From positions 1-11,980 of the forward strand of contig DAIDTN010000197.1 of assembly GCA_027457185.1 (NCBI GenBank): a DNA stretch of 11,980 nt. Reading direction: 5' to 3'. Positions 1 to 7,200 of this stretch are shown here, piece after piece (the stretch's first letter is position 1; each line of letters begins with the position of its first letter). The notes beneath the pieces were generated by a model, which ran no database searches, had not been told where the DNA came from, and saw only the letters and a program-made list of their open reading frames with translations. Made by a program: the position numbers and the translations under genes. The stretch comes from Burkholderiales bacterium (GTDB taxonomy: Bacteria; Pseudomonadota; Gammaproteobacteria; Burkholderiales; SG8-39).

Positions 1-1668
1 GAAGGTGGTGCGGAAACCGCGGCCGACGCTGCCGCCGATCGAGGCCGCTCTGATCGTGAAGTCGAGCGCCTGCGGACTAACGATGGTGACGCTGACAGGG
101 CCAGAGGCGGCGCTGTTGGCGGACATATTGACGGCAGACACGGGAAGCGCCGCGTTCGGGCAATAGAAACCGCTGAAACCGCTGGATGCCGAACACTGGG
201 GGATGGTCGAATCGGAAAAAAACAATGCATTAGACCCGCTGTCCAGAAAGCTCGCGTTCAGCGGGACGTTGTTGTAGGTGGTGGTGATATTGCCGCTGCT
301 GGCTGCCGCATAGACCGTGGCGGAGCCGATGTTGTTGTTGGCCTCGGTGTCGATGCCGAAGATGAGCGCGCCCGTGAGCGTGGTTGCGCCGCCTGCGGGA
401 ACTGAGGGCATTACCAAGGCAATGCCATTGTTGTGGGCAACGCCGTTGCTGTCGGTGGCGAATGCGGCCACCGGGTTCGATACCTGGCTGGCAAGCGGCA
501 TTGCCGTGCCGCTGCAGTTGGTTGAAGTGCATTCATAATAGTATCCATTGCTGGCCAGTGTCGCACAGGGCGCGCCGCAATCCCGGTTGAGCGGGCCGAC
601 ACCGAGTATGCCGTTAGCGCCGAGTGCCGCCACCGAGTTCAGGGCGCCGCCGCAAGCGGACGGGGCGCTCGCGAAGTTGGCGTCTGCGGCCAGCTGCACC
701 GGCACGGACGGCGCTGTTTCTCCCGCAATTTTCACGTCCGCCAGCCGCACCGAACCCCAGAGAACGAAGCTGACGAACTGGGCGCATTCGCCCACCGGAT
801 TGCCGCCGGGGCCGATGAGGGCAGGCAGTGCCAGCGAGGCGTCGAGCACGCCCGGGGCGATGATGCGCAGGCCGTAGGAGCCGGTGTCGACCAGCACATG
901 ATCGATGGTCTGGCAGGTCGAGGTGCCGGGGGCGCACAAGGTCACGCTCACGAACGGCACGTTGATGACGCCGTTGACGCCGGCGGGCCCGCTGTCGACG
1001 ACCACGGGCGCCACGTTGCCGGTGAGGTCCGTTACGCCGAGCGCCACCGAACCGCGCGCACTGCCGCCCGCGCCGGTGCAATTCAGGCTATAGGTGTAGG
1101 TGCCCGCGATGGCCTGGGTGATGGCGAGGCTTCCGCTCGTGGCCTGATTGCCGGCCCAGGCGCCTGAGGCGGTGCAGGATGTTGCGTTGGTCGTGGACCA
1201 CGCGAGCGTGGACGCTTGTCCCGCCGGCACGCTCGCAGGTGCAAAAGACAGGCTGACGGTCGGTACCGGTGCCGCGGCCGCAACGACGACGGATGCGCTG
1301 CCTGCGACACCGTTGCAGGTAAGCGTATAGGTGAACGTCCCCGCGGCTGACGGCGTGACGATCCGCGTACCGGAAACAGCGACCGTTCCGCTCCAGGCGC
1401 CGCTGGCCTGGCATGCAGTGGCGTTCGAACTCGACCAGGTCAGGGTCGTCGACTGACCGATGGAAAGCGCCGTCGGGCTGGCGCCTATGCTGACGATGAC
1501 CGGACTGCTCGCGGCGAAAGTCGCCGGATTGTTCGCCGAGGAGGCGCTTGCTGCGGGCGCTGAAGTCCCGCCTCCGCCGCCGCCGCAAGAGACGAGCAGA
1601 AGACATGCGGCAACTGCGGCAAGCTGCAGGAAATCACGCGCGCGCGGGTAATGGAATCGGGCGTTCAT
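1..1668 (-). CDS. DUF3443 lipoprotein with two Ig-like repeats and pepsin-like aspartic protease motifs (partial, runs off left edge)
   Basis: The frame is open from an ATG at 1668 to base 1, giving 556 visible residues with the C-terminus missing. Residues 1-28 form a lipoprotein signal with lipobox LVSC (Cys28), then a Gly-rich linker, so the protein is probably anchored in the outer membrane. Two Ig-like repeats follow at about 57-129 and 136-212. Both share the pattern LTWS.(S/T)NAT.C.ASGAW.G, and both have a Cys pair 32 residues apart (C86/C118, C165/C197). From about 220 on the sequence matches the DUF3443 family (STCQTIDHVLVDTGS, LWGSVRLADVKIAGE). It has two D-[TS]-G-S motifs (D261, D476), a GILG at 353-356 and LIFGID at 435-440, the order found in pepsin-type proteases. 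The family name is recalled from its conserved motifs; protease activity is inferred. No clear ribosome site precedes the ATG. The start is only 19 bases after the DUF2844 stop, so translation may be coupled. Confidence 0.85.
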   Translation of the reverse strand, partial: MNARFHYPRARDFLQLAAVAACLLLVSCGGGGGGTSAPAASASSANNPATFAASSPVIVSIGASPTALSIGQSTTLTWSSSNATACQASGAWSGTVAVSGTRIVTPSAAGTFTYTLTCNGVAGSASVVVAAAAPVPTVSLSFAPASVPAGQASTLAWSTTNATSCTASGAWAGNQATSGSLAITQAIAGTYTYSLNCTGAGGSARGSVALGVTDLTGNVAPVVVDSGPAGVNGVINVPFVSVTLCAPGTSTCQTIDHVLVDTGSYGLRIIAPGVLDASLALPALIGPGGNPVGECAQFVSFVLWGSVRLADVKIAGETAPSVPVQLAADANFASAPSACGGALNSVAALGANGILGVGPLNRDCGAPCATLASNGYYYECTSTNCSGTAMPLASQVSNPVAAFATDSNGVAHNNGIALVMPSVPAGGATTLTGALIFGIDTEANNNIGSATVYAAASSGNITTTYNNVPLNASFLDSGSNALFFSDSTIPQCSASSGFSGFYCPNAALPVSAVNMSANSAASGPVSVTIVSPQALDFTIRAASIGGSVGRGFRTTF

Positions 1669-1687
1669 GTGCGGCGGTTTGCGCGCA

Positions 1688-2140
1688 TCAACGCACCTCA
1701 GCAGCGCTAAAGCCGGCCGGAAATTGGGCCGGGATCCAGGCGCTGCCTTCGAAGGCGCGCATATGGCCGCCCGAGTGGATGACGACCCCGGGACGGCTAA
1801 TCCTTATATGCGAGCGGCCCGCCCTGGGCTTGCTCGCCGATTCGGCTGCCATAGTGTCAAAGTATTGTCCCAGCAATGCTTTCAGGTCCGGCAGTATTGG
1901 CCCATTCCAGGCAAGAGCGACCACGACCCCGCCGTCTGAGATATATTCACGTACATGCGTGCCCGTAGCCAGCGTCGTTTCGCGTATGGTGTAATTCGGC
2001 ATTGCCGAGGACACGCTAGACACCACCGTCGCACCTTCGGCATTGAACTGCTCCGGGAGCCCGCCCAGCGCGGCGTGGCTGACTCCCGCATAAACCAGCA
2101 ACAGGACCGAAACAAAGGGTACGGCGGCAAATTGGTGCAT
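1688..2140 (-). CDS. DUF2844 family secreted protein
   Basis: The product is 150 residues, with a typical signal peptide (hydrophobic core at about 9-19, cleavage after SHA at residue 23), so it is exported to the periplasm or beyond. The mature part has the segments I associate with DUF2844: YTIRETTLATGTHVREY (50-66), VALAWNGPILPDLKALLGQY (74-93) and PGVVIHSGGHMRAFEGSAWIP (from 118). The function of the family is unknown, and no catalytic motif is apparent. The ATG at 2140 was chosen over upstream in-frame starts because it has a GGAGG ribosome site five bases away and gives a clean signal peptide. It is the first gene of a two-gene unit, with the DUF3443 lipoprotein starting 19 bases downstream. 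DUF2844 and DUF3443 genes commonly sit together in Burkholderia-like genomes, which points to a shared role, possibly as a partner, inhibitor or substrate of the DUF3443 protein. That last step is inference. Confidence 0.85.
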   Translation of the reverse strand: MHQFAAVPFVSVLLLVYAGVSHAALGGLPEQFNAEGATVVSSVSSAMPNYTIRETTLATGTHVREYISDGGVVVALAWNGPILPDLKALLGQYFDTMAAESASKPRAGRSHIRISRPGVVIHSGGHMRAFEGSAWIPAQFPAGFSAAEVR

Positions 2141-2145
2141 GAATT

Positions 2146-2150
2146 CCTCC
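2146..2150 (-). promoter_or_regulatory. Shine-Dalgarno GGAGG that sets the DUF2844 start
   Basis: On the minus strand GGAGG lies five bases before the ATG at 2138-2140. The two upstream in-frame start candidates lack a comparable site, and using them would put a non-hydrophobic extension before the signal peptide. Confidence 0.7.
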
Positions 2151-2162
2151 ATCGATGACCAT

Positions 2163-2210
2163 GCTTCGATAATTATGAAGCGGCCTCTAAGCAATAGCCG
2201 AATCTAGATT
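2163..2210. promoter_or_regulatory. AT-rich inverted repeats upstream of the DUF2844-DUF3443 unit
   Basis: Two symmetric elements lie 23-70 bases upstream of the DUF2844 start. GCTTC (2163-2167) and GAAGC (2177-2181) flank an ATAATTAT core, and a perfect 10-base palindrome AATCTAGATT lies at 2201-2210. On the minus strand the first repeat contains CATAAT, a plausible -10 hexamer, but no good -35 sits 16-18 bases upstream. The AT-rich composition stands out from the GC-rich surroundings, so this is the likely promoter/operator area. No regulator can be named. Confidence 0.35.
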
Positions 2211-2348
2211 AATTTCCCGGCGGAAGTTGTAAGGAATTGTTGCGACAGCGCGGGTATGGTCCGGTACGCCGCGGGGCCGGCGGTCGAGGGCTAGACGGAC
2301 GCCGCAGCGCCGCCCGCCGGAACCGACAGGCTGTGCAAGCGGTATCGA

Positions 2349-2744
2349 TCAGCCGGATTTGTCGCCCTCGCACCTATCCCCACCGTCCGGTCGCGCGTCC
2401 GGCTGCAGTGACATGGCAAACAGATAAATCCCCAGCGATAGCAGAATGCTGATCCAGGCCACTGTCCGGGCGAGCGCTTTGCCACTCCACAATTGCGCGA
2501 ACCAGCGATCGAACTCATCGAAAACCAGGGCCGCTTTGCCGCCAAAGCGTTCCACTTCGCGCTGGTAGTTCTTCGAATCGCTCGCGGCAACCGGATACAC
2601 CGTGCCGTTCACTACCACGTAACCGACGGAGTCGTCCGGAACGTCCGTGGCGAACCGGTAAATCAGCATTGCGCCACACACACCTGCCACCAGTATGACC
2701 AGGCAAACGAGGTGCAGGCGTCGTTTCAGTTCGGCATTGCTCAT
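2349..2744 (-). CDS. Conserved hypothetical two-helix membrane protein
   Basis: The product is 131 residues from the ATG at 2744. It has two hydrophobic segments, about 11-29 and 93-111, flanking a polar loop of about 60 residues. The loop contains VGYVVVNGTVYPV (40-52), SKNYQREVERFGGKA (57-71) and FDRWFAQLWSGK (78-89). This arrangement suggests an inner-membrane protein with both termini on the same side. The Arg/Lys-rich N-terminus before helix 1 suggests both are cytoplasmic. The loop resembles small conserved hypothetical proteins I have seen in other proteobacteria, but I cannot give it a family name or function. The nearest ribosome-site-like element (GAGG) is 12 bases before the ATG, rather far. 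An in-frame TTG at 2762 would add six residues and has no better site. It is divergent from the pseudouridine synthase gene. Confidence 0.7.
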   Translation of the reverse strand: MSNAELKRRLHLVCLVILVAGVCGAMLIYRFATDVPDDSVGYVVVNGTVYPVAASDSKNYQREVERFGGKAALVFDEFDRWFAQLWSGKALARTVAWISILLSLGIYLFAMSLQPDARPDGGDRCEGDKSG

Positions 2745-2827
2745 TTGCGTACTATGCCTCAAGTTGCTGTCGCGGTGGACGGCATCTCCAGCAGGCCGCA
2801 GATGCGGTACCCTTTACCTTTCGAACC

Positions 2828-3592
2828 ATGACGCCGCGCGCCGGCCCTGCTCTGCTCAAGATGGAAAAAGTGCGCGTGTCCAAGCTGATGTCGCAACAAG
2901 GACTGTGCTCGCGCCGCGAAGCCGACAGCTACATCGAGCGCGGCTGGGTGTTCGTGAACGGCGAGCGGGTCACCGAGCTCGGCACGCGCATCGATCCGGC
3001 CAGCAAGATCACTTTGAACAAGGCGGCGCAGGCAAGCCAGCTCGCGCGCGTCACCATATTGCTGCATAAGCCGGTCGGCTACGTGTCGGCGCAGGCCGAA
3101 CCGGGCTACAAGCCGGCGGTGGCGCTGATCAATGCCGAATCGCGCTTTAGCGGCGACCGCTCGCGCGAGCGATTCAGCACCATGCACTTGAGGGGCCTGG
3201 CCCCCGCCGGGCGGCTGGATATCGACTCGCAGGGCTTGCTCGTGCTCACCCAGGACGGGCGCATCGCCAAGCAGCTGATCGGCGAAAACTCGGCGATCGA
3301 GAAGGAATATCTGGTGCGCGTCAAGGGCAGCCTGTCGAAGGCGGGCATGGCGCTGCTGCATCATGGACTGTCGCTCGACGGGGAGCCGCTGCGTCCGGCG
3401 CAGGTGGTTTGGCAGAATCAGGATCAGCTGCGCTTCGTCCTGCGCCAGGGCAAGAAGCGCCAGATCCGGCGCATGTGCGAGTTGGTCGGCCTGGAAGTGG
3501 TGGGCCTCAAGCGCATCCGTATCGGCAAGGTGATGCTGGGCGATCTTCCGCCCGGTCAGTGGCGCTATCTGCGGGCAGACGAAACGTTTTAG
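2828..3592 (+). CDS. rluF: 23S rRNA pseudouridine synthase, RluF/RluB/RluE family
   Basis: The enzyme isomerises a uridine in rRNA to pseudouridine in the cytoplasm. E. coli RluF acts on U2604 of 23S rRNA, and RluB and RluE modify other sites. The visible layout is an N-terminal S4 RNA-binding domain (about 15-60, with VRVSKLMSQQGLCSRREAD), the LLHKPVGYVS strand (78-87), the GRLDIDSQGLLVLT catalytic motif with nucleophile Asp131, EKEYLV (158-163) and the C-terminal block KKRQIRRMCELVG (209-221). The EKEYLV and RRMCE blocks look most like RluF, so the symbol is a best guess within the family. Residues about 95-126 form a longer segment before the catalytic motif than I recall for E. coli RluF. 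The start is uncertain: neither the ATG at 2828 nor the in-frame ATG at 2861 (Met12, just before the S4 domain) has a clear ribosome site, and the later one may be the real start. Confidence 0.85.
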   Translation: MTPRAGPALLKMEKVRVSKLMSQQGLCSRREADSYIERGWVFVNGERVTELGTRIDPASKITLNKAAQASQLARVTILLHKPVGYVSAQAEPGYKPAVALINAESRFSGDRSRERFSTMHLRGLAPAGRLDIDSQGLLVLTQDGRIAKQLIGENSAIEKEYLVRVKGSLSKAGMALLHHGLSLDGEPLRPAQVVWQNQDQLRFVLRQGKKRQIRRMCELVGLEVVGLKRIRIGKVMLGDLPPGQWRYLRADETF

Positions 3593-3598
3593 GCTCGC

Positions 3599-3617
3599 GC
3601 TGCTGTTGCCGGGCAGC
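3599..3617. terminator. Short inverted repeat between convergent genes
   Basis: GCTGC (3599-3603) and GCAGC (3613-3617) could form a 5-bp stem in the 25-base gap between the convergent pseudouridine synthase and chaC genes. No T-run follows on either strand. If it ends transcription it is weak, or Rho helps. Confidence 0.2.
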
Positions 3618-4283
3618 TCAGCCGCGTGCCTTGATTGCCTGTGCGCGGTCGCACAACTCCTGCAGGTAGCGGTCCTCGATGCCGTGCGCGCGCAGGGCTT
3701 GCGCGGTGCGCACCAGGTAATCTATTCCCGGCCCCATGCGGCCATGGCAGGTCATCAGCCGCTCGATGACGGTTTCCGGCGGCAAGCGGCCGGCATAGGC
3801 GGCGCCCGCGCGGTTGATGGTGAAGGTGATGGCGCGGAACGCGGTATCGCCGTCGCTGACCCGTACCCAGCGCGGCATATAGGCGCCTGTCATCATTTCG
3901 CGCCGCCAGATGAGGCGCAATTCGTTTTCGACGTGATCCGGGGCGATGCGGTAAGCGACGCCGCGGCAGCGCCCGCCGCGGTCCAGGCCCAGCACCAGAC
4001 CTGGACGATCCGGTGTGCCGCGGTTGATGCGCGACCACAGGCAGAAGCTGCGGTGATAGCCGTGCGTCGTGACGACGCGCTTTTCCTCGAAAGGGAACAG
4101 AGGATTCCACACCAGCGAACCGTAGCCGAACACCCAGCAGTCCTCGCTGATTTCGCGCGCCTGCATGATCTGCCACAGCGATTCTTCGAGTTCGGCGTCG
4201 CTGAGCAGATGCGGGCCGAGCGGCGTCAGCGCCAGTTCCTGGCGGATGCGATTGCGTTCGAGGTCCGCGCGGGTAAGGCTCAT
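3618..4283 (-). CDS. chaC: ChaC-type glutathione-specific gamma-glutamylcyclotransferase
   Basis: ChaC proteins split glutathione into 5-oxoproline and Cys-Gly in the cytoplasm. The product is 221 residues, close to the usual family length. It shows the substrate loop WVFGYGSLVWNP (50-61), YHRSFCLWS (76-84), RGTPDRPGLVLGL (88-100), the strand RGVAYRI (107-113) and a RREM segment whose Glu129 is the likely catalytic acid/base. The C-terminal HGRMGPGIDYL also fits. The ATG shares bases with the TGA of the upstream oxidoreductase gene (ATGA, 4280-4283), so the two are almost certainly co-transcribed and probably translationally coupled. The gene name comes from E. coli, where it was first linked to cation transport; the present view is glutathione breakdown. 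Why it sits with a ferredoxin oxidoreductase is unclear; a redox or cysteine/Fe-S supply link is only a guess. Confidence 0.9.
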   Translation of the reverse strand: MSLTRADLERNRIRQELALTPLGPHLLSDAELEESLWQIMQAREISEDCWVFGYGSLVWNPLFPFEEKRVVTTHGYHRSFCLWSRINRGTPDRPGLVLGLDRGGRCRGVAYRIAPDHVENELRLIWRREMMTGAYMPRWVRVSDGDTAFRAITFTINRAGAAYAGRLPPETVIERLMTCHGRMGPGIDYLVRTAQALRAHGIEDRYLQELCDRAQAIKARG

Positions 4284-7200
4284 GCCGCTTTGGCGGTCCT
4301 TTCCACCGGGGCGTTGAATTTCGCCAGCAGTTCGGCGCGTTGCTTTTGCGCCAGCTTGAGATGACGCATTTTTACGTGGCCATAGCCGCGGATCATCTCG
4401 GGGACGCTGGCAATCTCGAGCGCAAGCGCGTGGTTCGCGGGCGTAAGCTTGCCCAGCAGCTCGTCCAAGGTAGCGGCGTATTCGACAATCAGCGCCCGCT
4501 CGGTGCGGCGTTCCTCGGTACGACCGAAAATGTCGAGCGCCGTGCCGCGCAGTCCTTTGAGCTTCGCCAGCAGCCGGAATCCGTGCGTCATCCAGGGGCC
4601 GAAGGTGGATTTCTTCGCTTCGCCGGTCGCCGGATCGGGTTTGTTCAACATGGGCGGGGCAAGATGGAACACCACCTTGTAGTCGCCTTCGAACATGCCT
4701 TCGATCTTCTGCGTGAACGCGGGGTCCGAGTGCAGCCGGGCGACCTCGTACTCGTCCTTGTAGGCCATGAGCTTGGCGTAGTAGCGCGCCACCGCTTCGC
4801 TGAGCTTGGTGCCGCTGGCTTTCTCGGTCTCGACCCGCCGCACTTTCTCGACCAACTCACGGTAGCGCGCCGCATAGGCCGCGTCCTGGTAGGCGGTCAG
4901 GAATTCGACACGGTTTTCCACCAGTTCGTCGAGATTTCGCGACAGATGCTGGCTGATGGGAATGATCTCGGCCGGCGTGGCGATCTTTTCCACGCGCGCG
5001 AGGTCCACTGCGGCGCGCCGGCCCCAGACGAAACTCTTCAGGTTGAATTCGACCGAGACGCCGTTCAGTTCGATCGCTTTCTCCACCGCGGCGCTGGAAA
5101 CCGGCACCCAGCCTTTTTGCAGCGCATAGCCGAGCATGAACATATTGGTGGCGATGGAATCGCCCATCAGGCTGGTCGAAACGCTTCCGGCAGCAATGAA
5201 GTCCACGTTGTTCTTGCCGCAGGCTTCGGCGATGTCGTGCAGCAGACTGCTGCCCGGAAGCTGCCAGTTCGGGTTGCGCACGAAATCCGCGGTCGGCGCG
5301 GTGATCAACGCCACCACCGCGCGCGTCCTGGGCTCGCTCATTTTGGCCAGCGCATCCGGGCTGGCCGCGCCCACCAGGTCGCAGCCGATCACCAGGCTTG
5401 CATCGCCGGTGCCGATGCGCGCCGCGTGCAGGTCTTCGGGATTGTTCGCGATGCGTACGTGGGACATCACCGGACCGCCCTTCTGCGCCAGCCCCGACAT
5501 GTCGAGCACGGTCACGCCCTTGCCCTCGACGTGCGCGGCCATGGCCAGAATCTGGCCGATGGTGACGACACCGGTGCCGCCGATGCCGGTCACCAGCACG
5601 CCGTAAGCCTGGTCTATGGCCGCCGGCGCCGGTTCCGGCAGCGCCGGAAAATCGTCGGCTGACTTCGCCGCGCCCGCCTTGCCCTTCTTCAGCTTGCCAC
5701 CTTCCACCGTGACGAAGCTCGGGCAAAAGCCCTTGACGCAGGAATAGTCCTTGTTGCAGGTGGACTGGTTGATGGTGCGTTTGCGGCCGTATTCGGTCTC
5801 CAGCGGCTCCACCGACAGGCAGTTGGACTTGTCGCTGCAGTCGCCGCAGCCTTCGCACACCATCTCGTTGATGACGACGCGCTTGGCCGGATCGGGAAAT
5901 GCGCCGCGCTTGCGCCGGCGGCGCTTTTCCGAGGCGCAGGTCTGGTCGTAGATGATCGCCGATACGCCGGGCAGCTGGCGCAGTTCGCGCTGCACGGCGT
6001 CGAGTTCGTCGCGATGGCGCACGGTCACGCCCGGCGCCCAGTTGACGCCCGCGGGATATTTCTCCGGCTCGTCGGTGACGATGACGATTGGGTTCACGCC
6101 TTCGGCGGCGATCTGGCGCGAGATCGACGCCGGATCGATCGGGCCAGCGTGTTTCTGACCGCCAGTCATCGCCACCGCGTCGTTGAACAGGATCTTGTAG
6201 GTCATGCTGACCTTGGCGGCGCAGGCGGCGCGGATTGCCATCAACCCGGAGTGGTAATAGGTGCCGTCGCCGAGGTTGGCGAAAATATGCTTTGTATTCG
6301 AGAACGGCGCCTGGCCGATCCAGGGCGCGCCTTCGCCGCCCATGTGGGTGAAGGTCGAGGTGTTGCGGTCCATCCACACCGCCATGAAGTGGCAGCCTAT
6401 GCCGGCGGTGGCGCGGCTGCCTTCGGGCACGCGCGTCGATGTATTGTGCGGACAGCCGGAGCAGAAGTAGGGCTGGCGCAGCGTCACGATCTGCGGTTTC
6501 GCCAGCGCCTTCTCCTTGAATTCGAGGAAGGCGAGGCGCTCGCGATAGCGTCCGCCCATGTGCTGGTCCATGCCGAGCTTTGCCAGACGGCCTGCGATCG
6601 CCTTGGCGATCATCGCCGGCGAAAGCTCGTAGCTCGCTGGCAGCAGCCAGGTGCCGGCGGGCTGGCCCGCGGCATGGCTCCATTCGCCGTTGTCGTCGAA
6701 TTTGCCCACCACGCGCGGCGGGCGGCTGTCCGCGCGCCAGTCGTACAATTCTTCCTTGATCTGGTATTCGATCAGCTGGCGCTTCTCTTCCACCACCAGG
6801 ATTTCTTCCAGGCCCCGAGCGAATTTGCGCGCGCCCTGGGGCTCCAGCGGCCAGCTCATGGCTACCTTGTACACGCGTATGCCGATATCGCGCGCGACAT
6901 TCTCGTCTATGCCCAGGTCGGCCAGCGCCTGCATGGTGTCGCCATAGGACTTGCCTGTCGTGACGATACCCAGGCGCGCTTGGGGGGAATCCCAAATGAT
7001 GCGATCGAGGTTGTTGGCGCGCACATAGGCGAGCGCCGCATACACCTTGTAGTCGAGCAGGCGCGCTTCCTGTTCCAAAATGCCGTCGGGCCAGCGTATG
7101 CCGAGGCCGCCCGGCGGCAGGACGAAGTCCGTCGGGATCTTCACCTGCACCCGATGCGGGTCGACATACACCGATGCGCCCGACTCGACTACGTCGGTGA

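Noticed and set aside
230..1606. Several open frames of 60-170 residues on both strands, including a 172-residue Arg-rich frame at 1088-1606
   Set aside because: They are Arg/His-rich shadows of the DUF3443 lipoprotein frame, which alone shows a signal peptide, repeats and family motifs.
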